Below, one piece after another: positions 36,259-47,885 of a stretch of DNA of 64,000 nucleotides; position 1 is the first letter of the stretch; each line of letters starts with the position of its first letter. The stretch covers positions 24,975,019 to 25,039,018 of the forward strand of contig CM077651.1 of the NCBI GenBank assembly GCA_039707465.1, read 5' to 3'. Source of the DNA: Rhabdophis nuchalis. Its lineage: Eukaryota; Chordata; Lepidosauria; Squamata; Natricidae. The position numbers were made by a program, and so were the translations under genes. Under the pieces are notes generated by a model that did no database searches, was not told the DNA's origin, and saw only the letters and a list, made by a program, of their open reading frames with translations.

Positions 36259-38249
36259 TTTTTTTTTTATATTGAAAAAGTTTTATTGGTTTTACATTTT
36301 TTCTGTAGGATAGGGTAAGGAATACAAAGAAATTTTGAAAACATTCACGTCGAGGTCGTCGGCTCTTCCGGGACCTCAAAATACATTAATAACAATAAAA
36401 AGAAAAACATTTTTCATCAAACTACAAAGTGAAAGCGTGTACATATATCTAAATTCTCAATTCAATACTGTCAGTCCTTTACAAAAAATCCAAATACAAA
36501 TATTATGCAAAATTGTTCAAAAAGAAAAGTCAAGGCAAAGTTATTTTTTTGATCTAAGTCTCTTGGCAATTGAATCTTCTTTTTCTCCTTCCAGGCCCCC
36601 AGTAGGCGGGGCCATGGCCCCCTCCGTCCCCCCTGGATCTTCCCCCAGGATAGAGGAATGTTTTTTAAGAAAGGCTTCCGCCTCAGCAACTGTTTTAATC
36701 CTCACTCTTCCTCCTTCCCAGAACACCAGCATCCCTTCGGGTGTCACCCACTTGAACCAAATCCCATGATCAAATAAAATTTTAGACAAGAAGGAAAATT
36801 TCCTCCTTGCTTCTCGAATCTTTCTAGGGATCTGCTTCAAGATAGCAACCTCTTTTTGTTGGTAGATTAATGGACTACCTCTCTGCACTTTCAGGATTTC
36901 CTCTCTGGTTGACCTTCTAACAAATTTCACATGTATCTCTCTAGGCACTTCATTTATCCTGGCATATGCTGAGTTAATTCTGTAGGCTAGGTCAATGTCC
37001 CCCCTGATCTCATCCTTAGATTTTTGTAAATAGTCTGCTAAAATTGTGCTCATAAGATCAGGGAGGCATTCACCAGATTCCTCAAGAACGTTCTGAAATC
37101 TCAAAAAATATGTCATTCTTTCCATATCAATCCTAGACACATGCCCATTTGTTTCCCCAACCTCTTTAGTAACATTTTTAATCTCTCCCTTAACCCCCAC
37201 CAACCCCCCTTCCAATTCTTCAGTCTTCTGTGTGTTTTCCAGCACTTGCTTCCGTGTGTCCAATAGCTCCTTCTTGAAATTGATGTTTTCTGCCCTCTGG
37301 GCTTGAATCTCTTGTACCAAAGTTTGTATAACAGTTTCAAGAGAAGCCATCCGTTGTTCTAAACTTGTCAGTGCTGTTTCTTGAGCCATGATTAACTGTT
37401 AAAATCAATGCCACCAAAATGGCGTTTTCAGGGTGGGGTTGGTGAGACTAACCGGGAGCCAAAAGTTCTGATCAAGGTTGTAACGTTGTAAAATACAGGA
37501 ACCAAGAGAGAGACAGTTTTCCAACTCAATAGATGTAATAGCGAAGGTACTCCAGAAAAGAAATCACAAATCCAAAAGAAAAAATTTCTTCATTAAAAAC
37601 CAGAGATAGTCCAAATTGCAAAGAGACACTGGAAATTTTCCATAAACAAAATAGTCAATCAGGAACAAAGAGAGGCCATTTTCCACCGCCCAGCTCAGAG
37701 CCCGCAGGAGAAAGTAGTGAGAGAAATTGTATCAGCCAGACCTAGAAACATTGTTGCAAGCAAGCCGCAATCCACTTTCCCTTAACGCAAACAGTCAGGA
37801 TTGAAAATTTCCGCTCCTCGCCGCGAGGAACCATTTCCAAGTGCCGCTTAGATCCGAGGGGGGTTTTTTAAAAACAAACACCCCCCTCCCAGTCCTTTCA
37901 GCCCGGCTGACAGTAGAAAAAAAAGTTTTTGAACACTCACTCTCCCCTTGCAGCTGAAGCCTCGGGAAGCCTTCCGACATCGACGTTCAGCCCTCTACAT
38001 AGATGTGAATGGCGCCGTCGTCCTTAGGCGAAGGGAGAACCCCCCGCAGCATGTTCTCCTTCACCTAGGCCGCGGCAAAAGGGTCGCCTCCCCCACCGCC
38101 GTGAGGGGGGGCGTCCCTGCCGAGCCGGCCCTACGGGAGACCCCCAAAAAAGGGGCATCTCGCCCCCGTGGGGGGGGGCAGAAAAAGCAACAAAACGGCG
38201 AGCGAGCGCTAGGCTCGCTCGTCACCGCTGGAGCCGGAACCGGAAGTCC
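36259..38249 (-). mobile_element. full-length ORF1-only L1 derivative (HAL1-like)
   Basis: A complete 1,991-bp insertion with a perfect 17-bp duplication CACCACTTACACATTCT (36242-36258 and 38250-38266). On the minus strand it has a GC-rich 5' UTR starting GGACTTCCGGTTCCGGCTCC (about 860 bp), an intact L1-type ORF1 (37389-36541), about 280 bp of 3' UTR, an AATAAA signal (complement of 36282-36287) and a short poly(A). ORF2 is entirely absent. In mammals, L1 derivatives that keep only ORF1 are called HAL1. Both ends and the duplication are intact, so it was inserted in this form by L1 machinery in trans. Confidence 0.93.
36541..37389 (-). CDS. L1 ORF1 protein (RNA-binding chaperone), intact
   Basis: 282 codons from ATG (37387-37389) to TAA (36541-36543), with no stop or frameshift. 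Residues about 8-85 form a coiled coil (LEQRMASLETVIQTLVQEIQ, then Glu/Lys-rich heptads) that trimerises the protein. Residues about 88-180 are the RRM domain (RMTYFLRFQNVLEE, LAYRINSAYARINEVPREIH). Residues about 180-245 are the L1-type C-terminal domain (KQIPRKIREARRKFSFLSKI, GMLVFWEGGRVRIKTVAEAE). The C-terminus is Gly/Lys-rich. ORF1p coats L1 RNA and acts as a nucleic-acid chaperone in the retrotransposition particle. The start has A at -3 and G at +4, a strong initiation context. It is transposon-encoded, not a host gene. The intact frame suggests a recent insertion. Confidence 0.92.
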   Translation of the reverse strand: MAQETALTSLEQRMASLETVIQTLVQEIQAQRAENINFKKELLDTRKQVLENTQKTEELEGGLVGVKGEIKNVTKEVGETNGHVSRIDMERMTYFLRFQNVLEESGECLPDLMSTILADYLQKSKDEIRGDIDLAYRINSAYARINEVPREIHVKFVRRSTREEILKVQRGSPLIYQQKEVAILKQIPRKIREARRKFSFLSKILFDHGIWFKWVTPEGMLVFWEGGRVRIKTVAEAEAFLKKHSSILGEDPGGTEGAMAPPTGGLEGEKEDSIAKRLRSKK

Positions 38250-38934
38250 CACCACTTACACATTCTGATGATGATGGGAGCTGTAATCTTTTTAATCTAG
38301 AGAACACCTATAAATTTAATAGATCTATATCTATAAACGCAATAGATCATCAGATGATTCCTGATGGCCTTTTATTTTTTAATGCTTTTAAAGCAGCTGC
38401 AAAATTACTGGCATAAGTCTAGTAATACAGTTTTGGGGTCTAGCATACATGGGCACTAAATAACATCTTTGAAATTTCAGTATACATATGAACAAGCACA
38501 GTGCTAAGAAAATTACCTCAGTGATACATTGCTCATTGTAGTAAAATCTTCACCGTCTATGTCACCTAAATTGGTAGGGACCATTTAAAAAAAACTATTA
38601 AATAAGTAGAAGATGGAAGAACAGGAAACATTTCCAGAAGAAAAGAATCAAAAATTATGTGTTTTAAATAATGTAAGAAGTTTAACCAAAAAGAAACTGT
38701 ATTTTAGGGTTTACTTTCTCATAAATATTACCAAAGTCTGCACATGAATAGTGGGTCAACAAATGGGGCACTTTTCACCCACAATAAAATCTATTTGTAT
38801 TAACATATTTAATGAACCAAAGCTTAAGATCAATAGATGCTTCTTTGTTGGCAACGTGGGGTGAATCTCTAACTCAGCATGTAATATGTATATTACATAT
38901 CCTACTGAATTATATATTTATTTATTTAATTAAT

Positions 38935-39660
38935 TTGTTTGCTGCCCAACTTGCTGCAAGACCCACCCACTCTGGATGGGTTACAACATCAAAATAAAAC
39001 CATTATACACACACACACACGCGCGTGTATAAAATCGCAATAAAATTATAAGAAAATACAAATAACTAAAAGATTGGGAGGAAAAGAGAAAGTTATTTGA
39101 GGGGAAGGTGGGAGTTGCTATTAGTCAATCACCCACTTCCACTGTGAAATTCTCCCATTGGGGCCCCAGGCCAACTGGAAGAGCCAAGTCTTCAGACTTT
39201 TGTGGAAAGTCAGGAGGGCGAGAATCAATCCCACCTCAGAGCACGATATTCCAAAGGGCTGAGGCCTCGGCAGAAAGGCTCTTCTGCATCCACCAACTAA
39301 AATTCCTTGACTAATGGGATCCACAGCCTGGCTCCTCTGCCTATCCCATTGGGGTGAGACAGTTCCTCAAGTAACCTGGATCCATGCCATGCAGGACGTC
39401 GTAGGTAACAAACAACACCTTGAATTGACCTGTAAGCAGACTGGCAGCCAGTGCAGCTTATGGAACAGTGGTATAACATGGGCCACTCTAGCGACCCAAA
39501 GACTACCCACACCACCACCCTCTGCATCAGTTGAAGCTTCGGAATGATCTTCAAGGGTACGCCCGATGCAGAGCACATTGCAGTAGCCCAAGTGTGAGAC
39601 GACCAAGACTGAGGGCAAAGACTTTTGATCAGTATTCTTACAAAATTCTAAGTTAAGGCA
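38935..39660 (-). mobile_element. L2-type LINE, older 3' fragment
   Basis: The minus strand encodes decayed RT C-terminal phrases (VVSHLGYCNVLCIG, HKLHWLPVC and ALWI-like). They match the young copy's SRLDYCNTLYMGLP and LRELHWLPV. A 3' UTR follows toward 38935, where TTTATTTATTTAATTAAT is the tail. Stops and frameshifts in every frame mark it as older than 17899-20884. Confidence 0.75.
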
Positions 39661-41199
39661 AGACACAGGAAAAAACCCTGATACTAATTTGTGATATTAT
39701 AAAACTACGGTAACCAGGAACTGTGCCATCCAGCCTTTCTGTGTTTTCCTGATCACATGCCACGGTAGGACAAATAATGCATTGGCCTTTCCATTGCCTG
39801 TTTCCTCAATTAACAAGGCTGCCAGGTGTGAGAAAGGAAACAGCAGCAAATCCATTAAGCTTACATGTAGAAAATCATACCATACTGTATTGAAATAAGG
39901 TAAATCTATAAGATGTTTTATACAAGAATGTGGACAAATATGTAAAATGTCCGATTCTCCAAGCTACTTTTTTTGTCTGATCACTGCAAAGGACCAAAGA
40001 AATCGACTGATGATCACTGCACTACAGAGACTCTGATGCTCTTATCAGTTCACATTCTAGAAGGGTTTAAGAGAGTGGTTTCCTATCTTTTTTACACATT
40101 CCTAGTTTACTGCATACAAATGCCAACATGTCACATAGAATATGGCTGTTATGGCATGCCTTAGTGAATAGAAAAAACAGAGTTTATCTCCGATTAAGGC
40201 TACAAATATTTTCAGAACTGTATTTACATAATTTTATTTCTCTTCTGAAGTATTTCTTATTTATTTATATGATTTATATAGCTGCCTATCTCAACATGTG
40301 GCAGTTACAAGGATTAGAGCAGAGAAAATTTGCCACATACGACTCACAAGGATCCAAGGATAACCAATAACCCAATTCACTACTCTTTTTCTCATCCTCT
40401 CACTAGATAACATTTAAAGGTAATTGCTAGAAAGTTAGTCCTGCTAAAAGTTTGAATATTTATTCCTTTATGCACTAACTTACTAATTGTATTAAAGCAC
40501 ACTTTTGTACATTATCTTTCTTATTATTGAATTTCTTTGCTGCATTTTCATTAGTTCCTTACTTAGCCCCCTTCCACTCAAATAATCAAGCACAGAGTAA
40601 GAGAAACAGGAAGGACACTGTACAAATCTATTACTCATACTGCAATCTGTTCTGTTAATCTTTGCTAAATTAGGAGATGGACTACATGTGTATGATATCC
40701 TACGCTAATCAAGACCTAATAAAATTTTCTGCTTTTAAATTTTCTTTTGGAAATCTCTAGGTAACCCAATTTTTTGTATATGCATTTATTGACAGACATA
40801 ACTTGGAATTATAAATTGTAATCTATTATTTTAAGTATTTTGGTGCAGCTTTTCCCAAGAGTAAGTACAACTTTTGCTAAAGACTTTTTTTGGATCATAA
40901 AAGACACCAAGATGTAAGTATCATAAAGACAGCTTTTCTTGCAATTGCATAAAAGATCTCACATGGATTCCCGTAAAATTTAGCAATTCATTGAGTAAAT
41001 ATAAATACTAGTCTAAACTAAAAGATCTTATGTAAGGATTGGGAAGAACAATGGAAATTTATCTTCTAATCCATGCTCTAATCAATTCTTCTAAACCAAA
41101 CAAAACACTTTTATAAATATAAAGTCACACCTTAGGTTTGGATGGCGTTGACACACACAGCACAATAAAGTTAAAATTAGTGTGGATTTTAAAATAATT

Positions 41200-42413
41200 G
41201 TATTAAATGTGCCATATTGAGACTATGGAATAGATATAAACCCAAGTTGTGCCCCAAAACACCTCTGTGGATCTTTGCACAAGGATTCCACAGAAGAGAA
41301 ACAGGAAGCAAAGAAAAAATGGTTGATATATCAGGAATTATTGGAAAATCACTAAGGTGAATATAAGATTAAACCACAACAGCAGCTAATAGCAGATGAA
41401 TATAGTTGTCAATGGTTTTCCCATTTACAATTATCAGGAAAATTCAAAATAGATAAAAAGACTTATGATATGCAGCAAAAACAGAATTTGAAATACAACT
41501 GTATACTGATAATGACCCCTGCAATTGCAGAAATGTACAAACATTGACATTTGAAACAGAGGAAGAACAAGTTAAACAGTGTATGATAAAGAAGACTAAG
41601 ATTTTTTTAAATAATATACTGATTGATAAATGTGAAAATCTGTGGTTAAAAAAATAGCTATATGTTATGATCTTACAGAGCTTTTTAATAAGATGTATTG
41701 TTGGCACATGATGCCATATAAACACAATGTATAAAAGCATTGGAAATGTAAACAACATGAAGGGACATTTAATTATGCTTAGTGGACATGTTAGAAAACT
41801 TAAAAAATGGATTCAAGTACATACATTGACATAGTGAATTTTGAAAGATTAATATTCAGAATTTATCCTTTTAGGTTTGACGACTAAAGGGTTAGAAAAA
41901 AAAAATCCATGGAAGATTATTTCAATATATGAGTATTGCAGTAAGATTACTACATGTCCTAATATGGAAATATTTGGCACTAACCTCTATGAAGGAATGG
42001 TTGATGAAATTCACAAAACTTGCTGAAATGGACAAACTGAGTTCTCTGATTACAGAAAGGATAATATCTATATATATTGGTGATTGGAAACCCCTTATGG
42101 GGTTTAGCATAAAAATGAACTTATGATTTATGATTTTGATGATTAGACTGGTTGGATAACAGAAAGAAGAGTCATAATGTAATTTTAGAGATGGTGTTTA
42201 AATATAATTATATGTATAATTGCTGTGACAAATATAGCAAACTATCTTTTTATAATTTTATATGTTTCTTTTTCTCCTTTTTTCTCCTTCTATTTCCTTG
42301 TGTTATTTCACTTTTAATTCTTCTATTTTATTTTTTTCATTTTTCTCTATTCCAATTTAGCTTGTATTAGTTTTCATTATTGCTCTTAAACTTTTAATAA
42401 AAACTACGTAGCT
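41200..42413 (+). mobile_element. L1-type LINE, ORF2 3' fragment and 3' UTR
   Basis: AT-rich sense remnant of the ORF2 C-terminus: YCWHMMPYK-like and HWKCKQHEGTF-like phrases around 41695-41770, followed by TCTATGAAGGAATGGTTGAT and a Cys/Trp-poor tail, with multiple stops. The 3' UTR is pyrimidine-rich and ends TTTTAATAAAAACTAC near 42413. The left boundary is uncertain. It shows that autonomous L1 elements existed in this genome to mobilise the ORF1-only element. Confidence 0.65.
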
Positions 42414-42802
42414 AGTCTTCAAAAGGCGACCATAATGGAGGATGGCCATTATGATTGTATGCCATAGCAGTCAATCTGATTTTGCAACCTTTTTGCTGTG
42501 GTTGTAAAGCAAAAATAACACTTGTTAAGTAAACTATTTGGTTTCATAATTCTCTCGTTGTCTAAGGAGAGAGTCAAAGACAATTGCAATTGGTATGAGG
42601 CCTATTACAACAAATGCAGAATTCCCCTTTTAGAACTAAGTTTCATGCAAACATCAAATTTGAAAAAGAGGAGTGTCATGTTCTCCCTAGCAAGGAGAAT
42701 CAGGAAAACCTCTTGGTTTCTTGATTCCCTCTTTGCCCCATAGTGGCATAAAATAAGTGAAATGAAGTTTGTTTTTTTAAAAAACACTGAAAATACCAAA
42801 TC

Positions 42803-43126
42803 TTTTGGCACCAAGTGCACAAACCAGAAGGCATTTGCATGCATTGAAGTGCTGAAAACCCAAAGACCAGCTGGCTGGCACATACATGCCTGTTTTTTAG
42901 CCATTTTTGGGAGCCAAAAACGGTCTGAAAATGGCCCAAAAATGGCCTAAAAATGCTCCAAAAACAGTCCAAAAACGACCTGGTTTGGGGTCATATTTGG
43001 ACGTTTTCTGGATCGTTTTTTGGTGCTCCTGTGTATGCGAAAACCAGCTGGCAAAGGTGCACGTGCCCACAGAGAGGGCTCTGCGTGCCACCTCTGGCAC
43101 ATGTACCATAAGTTTGCCATCACAGA
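42803..43126 (+). mobile_element. hAT-like non-autonomous element
   Basis: Opens with TTTTGGCACCAAGTGCACAA and closes with GGCACATGTACCATAAGTTT and GCCATCACA, the terminal phrases of a family common in squamates. The left terminus is truncated. The interior (42900-43020) contains repeated AAAATGGCC/AAAAACGG motifs that form an inverted series. The ORFs are artefacts. Confidence 0.65.
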
Positions 43127-45002
43127 TCTAGGCTGTATAATGGCCTTCCGTTAAATAAGGAATTTGCTAGTACCATAAATAGGTTAGATGAAATTACCTG
43201 AATTAGAATTTAAGATATAAAAGTTCAGTGTGATAAAGGTTGCTAAAACATAAATGTGTAACTAATACTATACAACTAGTACTTATTACTAAAATTAAAG
43301 AATATAAAGGCCAAAAACAGACCAGCAGAATTGTTCACAAACCTTGTAACAGAAATATTGGACAAATCCATCATCATCAGTGGCTTCCACTGAAAACCAA
43401 TGAAACTTTTAAGTATTCTAACATATACCTTAAAACATCTGCTTTGCAGGGCTAGTTATTTTCATTCCCCATACTTAATAAAAATAGGAAAATGTGTAGT
43501 ACAAACAGAGACTTGGTGTATAATTTTCCATGATCTCAGATGACAAAACGTAGCACAAGCTTCATCTCTTGCTAATTAAACGAATCAATTAAGGGACTAT
43601 TGTTGCAACTGTGTAACTGCTGTTCTATAGTGTCAATAACAACCCCACAGGGAGGTCTCTTACTACATTAAAATGCTGTCCTCCACAACTCCATCTGATA
43701 TTATTAGAAACAGTTATTTGCGTCTTGCTGTCATATTAGTAGCAGCAGCAAATTATGGAAATATGCAGACCAGAATGGTCCCAGTATGAGTTCAGGTTTG
43801 GTTTCCAGCCTCCAAGGGAACAAATGCTGAAAATTCCAAAGTTCCCCAAAGTTCATTAATGGAACTGATAAATTTACCAGCACAGCAGCTATTTTACACG
43901 CTAGGTAAGGGTCACATATTTGCATATTTCCCTGCTAAGCTGATACAATTCAACTAGATAAATTATCATATTAAGTTTGCCCTCCTGAGTTAAACTGATG
44001 GAGTTCAAAATTGTTTCCAATGGTTGTCATTAATCGCTGTTACATCTGAAATGCTTCCTTTGAAATCTAATTGTGATGTGGTATCAAGGGTCATATTAAG
44101 AGCATTCAAGATGTTAAAATATTGTAAAAACCTGCCTATTTTACTTGTGTATTGAAGCACTTTAGAGTAATGAAAAATAAAAGCTCATCTTTTTATTTAA
44201 AAAAATATATCTTGTCAATAGAAAGAAAATTTAATTTAAAACATGAGATTTAAATTACATTAACCTCATTTGATTTTGTATCAGTGAGATTCATAGTAAA
44301 ACCATATAAAAATAAAAGGAAATCCACCAGTTAGATTCGAAATACACCACTTATTTCACCATACCTAACAAACAGAAATTGAAATTCAAATATACTCCTA
44401 AACATAGTATTGTATATATATATATTATGTAATAATGGAATCATGTATAGCTTCAATATGCACACAGCCAGCCAATCTGTCTTGTAATTTATATGACATA
44501 CAAGTAAATGTGACAAAGTCAGATTATCACTTCTAGATTAATTGGATGCAGAATACAGGAGCAAAAAGCAACCAGTCATTTCCCTGTTTTCTTCCTAAAA
44601 TTCTTCCAAACTATTTATTCCCAGCCTGTTTTCAGAGGCACCCTATAAAAAGCCTTCTACCTCATTTGAAGAGAACCGCAGGGAAAAAGTGGCAAATTGG
44701 AACATCAGGAATTCACAACTGAAGGTTGTGGCTCCCTAGATGAAACCAGAATTCTGAGTATTGCTAAGCTGATGAATTCATTTTCCATCTGCTTCTTGTT
44801 CCTGACAAAGACATAACAGTTCTACAAACAAGCAACCATCTCATATTCTTTAAATTATGTTACAGACTGTTGATTTGAATCATATTAGCTAAGTTCACTA
44901 AATTTATATGCTATTTTAATAATGCTTAGCAATGTGTGTGTGTGTGTGTGCGTGTTAGGTTTTTTGAGCTGATCAATAAATAAAACAGGGAGACTAGGAT
45001 AG

Positions 45003-45115
45003 ATCTATTTCAAGCTTTTTAGCTCTCATCAGCTAGCCATACCCTTACTGGGATTTGAACCAGCGCTGTATTACATGTTAGGCAGAAGCCTTAGCCACTA
45101 AGCCACCAGGTTCTC
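45003..45115 (-). mobile_element. tRNA-derived SINE
   Basis: The minus strand contains TGGCTTAGTGGCTAAGGC, a pol III A box, and GGTTCAAATCCC, a B box, about 30 bp apart, as in tRNA genes and tRNA-derived SINEs. The flanking sequence does not fold as a full tRNA and there is no complete acceptor stem, so this is a SINE head, not a tRNA gene. Confidence 0.75.
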
Positions 45116-45154
45116 TTCCTGATCAGCTGAGACAGGAGGATAAGTATATGGTTG

Positions 45155-45160
45155 TGTCAC

Positions 45161-45193
<33 letters not shown>
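45155..45193. repeat. CA/CG-rich dinucleotide microsatellite
   Basis: ACACACACGCGCGCGCACAC passing into a pure CA run. It ends where the next element begins. Confidence 0.9.
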
Positions 45194-45195
<2 letters not shown>

Positions 45196-45445
45196 GTGTT
45201 TCCCCAAAAATAAGGCAGGGTCTTATTTTCTTTTGATCCCTGAAATAAGCACTTGGCCTTATTTTGGGGGATGGCTTATTATTTTTGAGGTGCAGGAGGC
45301 AGCAAGCCTGGTTACCTCATGGCTTTTGCTGTGTTGCAATATTTTGGGGGAGGGCTTATTTTTTGGGGAGGACTTATTTTAGTGCATGCACTCAAAAGCC
45401 CAATTGGGCTCATTATCTGTGGATGTCTTATTTTTGGGGCAACAT
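45194..45445. mobile_element. foldback MITE (CAGTGTTTCCCC family)
   Basis: The left end CAGTGTTTCCCCAAAAATAA and right end CTTATTTTTGGGGCAACA are near-complementary. The interior has repeated TTATTTTGGGGGA/GGCTTATTTTTTGGGG phrases. No duplication is apparent. The right end is continued by a perfect palindrome into AT repeats and then by a copy of itself. Confidence 0.65.
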
Positions 45446-45479
45446 AATATATATATATATATTATGTTGCCCCAAAAAT
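45430..45479. repeat. perfect 50-bp palindrome
   Basis: The left half ATTTTTGGGGCAACATAAT plus ATATAT is mirrored exactly, with no loop, in 45455-45479. It joins the MITE's right end to an inverted copy of that end through an AT microsatellite. Confidence 0.95.
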
Positions 45480-45504
45480 CTCTCTCTATATCTATCTATC
45501 TATC

Positions 45505-45582
<78 letters not shown>

Positions 45583-45660
45583 ATCTATATCTATATCTAT
45601 ATCTATATCTATATCTATATCTATATCTATATTATGTTGCCCCAAAAATCTCTCTATATA
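45480..45660. repeat. (TCTA)n then (TATATC)n microsatellite, flanked by a 20-bp direct repeat
   Basis: About 25 TCTA units followed by about 10 TATATC units. The sequence ATTATGTTGCCCCAAAAATC lies on both sides (45461-45480 and 45631-45650). The repeated IYLS/YLYL ORFs are artefacts of it. TCTA is the complement of GATA (Bkm-type). Confidence 0.95.
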
Positions 45661-46318
45661 TATCCCATGGCTGAGCCAGTGATTTGCAGCTACATGTTAT
45701 TGCCAATGATGATATAGTTATTGGTGGATAGAAAGATATACAGTGTGTTGGCAGAAAATGCTGTTTTGTCAGAAGCAATGGGTTTAGGTCTATGTTTGTG
45801 GGGTATGTTGGGATGTAGTAATGTAGGGAGATTACATTATGGCTTGGTGTTACATAGTTTGGGTAATGAAACATGTGCAAAAAACAACCAAGTCATAGAG
45901 TACTGAGGACCCCTCATTTCAAGCATGAGCTACAAATATTTTCATTTATTGGCAACATCATCTTTGGCTGTATCTATCTTCTATCCCAGGGCAATAACTA
46001 TATTGAATTCTATGGTATAGTGCAATATCGGGTTTTCAATTTCAATTATATATAATGTAAAGGATGTATGTTTGTTTTTATTTTTATATTTTGTAATGTA
46101 CACTGAAGACCATATTTAATTTCATTGTACCATGTGACAATAAATGACAATAAAGTAAACTAAACTGTAGTCATGGAATAGGTAAATGGTAGAGGATTCT
46201 TCATTCTCAGTCCTTTAGAAATGATGTCATAGTTTTTCATTTCATTTACAATTATGTCTGTTTTTATGTGGGCCAGTTCTTTAGTGGGTTGTATGGGTAT
46301 CCACTCCATCCAGTCCTG

Positions 46319-46353
46319 CTGGAGGAGGAGGAGGAGGAGGAGGAGGAGGAGGA
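46319..46353. repeat. (GGA)n microsatellite
   Basis: About 11 GGA units. It produces the LLLLLLLL run in the minus-strand ORF. Confidence 0.9.
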
Positions 46354-46999
46354 TATTATTATGCATGACAATCTGTTCTTGCAGATATTAGCAAAATTGT
46401 ATGTTATTGAACTTAAAATCTTGAAATTTGTTCTGTCACATCTTTGATCCTTGTTTCTGGCAGACAGCCACTTTGCAAGCTGACATGGCTAGACAGCATA
46501 CATTTGTCTGAATTTTGCATAGTAGTGAGTCACCAATTATCATGACTTTTTTCTTTCTCTTCTTAGAGGGCAAAGATGCATCCTGTCTTGTCTTGAAGGA
46601 TCTACTACTGTTATGTTTTTTGTTTTGCAGTATTTCTTTTCTTTCCTTGAATGATCACAGCCCATTTTATCTGCAAGGCCTCAAATGTGTTTATTATTTC
46701 TAGCAGAATCTGCTATATCTCTTGCTTTTAATTGTTGTATTTTATTCCAATTCCATTTTAAAACGTATTTTATCAAATTTGATTTTAAATTGCTCTTATC
46801 AAATTTTAGTAATAATTGTTTCTGGAACTTTGGACTGTGGTATGGCCCAAGGGCTAATCAATAAAGACTCAATGTCAATGACTAAAGGCATGCACAAAAA
46901 AAGTATTGTTTGATTTTGATTCTGTTGGAAAATAGGAATGTGCTTCCTCTCAGCTGAGAATCCAAGTCAGACAAAGGCCAGTTGAAATTCAGTATAACA

Positions 47000-47185
47000 G
47001 AAGGGACATCGGAGGTTCTGATCCAACCCTCTGCTCAAACAGGAGAAACTAGACCATTTCAGACAACTAGCTTTTCAAACTCTTCTTCAAAACTTCCAGT
47101 CATAAATAACTTCTGGAGGCAAGCTGTTCCACTGATTGTCCTACCTTTCAGGAAATTTCTCCTTATTTCTAAACAATAAAAGCTC
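47000..47185 (-). mobile_element. CR1/L3 LINE 3' fragment
   Basis: Complement of the CR1 3' end: CCATTTCAGACAACTAGC, ACAAGCTGTTCCACTGATTG-type and CAGGAAATTTCTCCTTATTT. The order and orientation match the minus-strand copy at 28470. Confidence 0.75.
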
Positions 47186-47264
47186 AAAATATGGGGGGAA
47201 AGTTTTTCCTCCTTTTAATCAAAATACAAGTATTCATACATAATTAAATAATACAAAAAAGTGA

Positions 47265-47885
47265 AATAATAATAATAATAATAATAATAATAGTTTAATT
47301 TCTTGACCGCTCCTCTCCCCGTAGGGACTCGGAGCGGTGCACAGGGAAACTAAAAACCATAAATATACAATCAGGAACATCTTAAAAACAAATTAAATAG
47401 TACCTGTGCTAAAATACCCAATCTAAACTAAAATTCCCACTATACACTAAAACCCCATAGAGAGAGACTACCCCAGACCGGCCAAGCAGAAAAAATATGT
47501 TTTTAATTTCAGACGGAAGGAGCGGAGGTCCGTGGTCGTTCTAATGTCGGGGGGAAGGTCATTCCAGAGGGCAGGGCCCGCCACAGAGAGAGCCCTTCCC
47601 CTGGGCGTCGCCCGCTGACAAAGTCTAGTGGACGGCACCCGGAGAAGTCCCTCTCTGTGGGAGCGAATCGGCCGTGAGGAAGTATGGGGCAGGATCCGAT
47701 CCCGCAAGTAGCTAGGTCCCGAGCCATGGAGCGCTTTAAAGATGATAATTAGTACCTTGAAGCGCACCCGGAAGACGACAGGCAGCCAGTGCAGCTCGCG
47801 CAGGAGAGGTGTTACATGGGTAAACCTAGAGGTACCCAGGATTGCCCGCGCGGCTGCGTTCTGGACCATCTGCAGTCTCCGAAAT
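47265..47885 (-). mobile_element. L2-type LINE 3' fragment with (AAT)n tail
   Basis: The minus strand carries an open 133-codon stretch: MVQNAAARAILGTSRFTHVT, then LRELHWLPVVF, SHREGLLRVPSTRLC and FSVAGPALWNDLPPDIRT. A short 3' UTR and an AAT tail (about 47268-47292) follow. It is very close to the 58645-59608 copy and is 5'-truncated at about 47885. The frame in this stretch is open, pointing to a fairly young insertion. Confidence 0.9.

Noticed and set aside
45040..45115. Possible tRNA gene on the minus strand
   Set aside because: It has A- and B-box-like motifs but no complete cloverleaf or acceptor stem. It fits a tRNA-derived SINE head better.
45720..46155. Possible retroelement 3' end (GACAATAAATGACAATAAAG near 46135)
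   Set aside because: The end resembles the AATGACAATAAAG of the 12525 block, but no body, boundaries or duplication could be defined.
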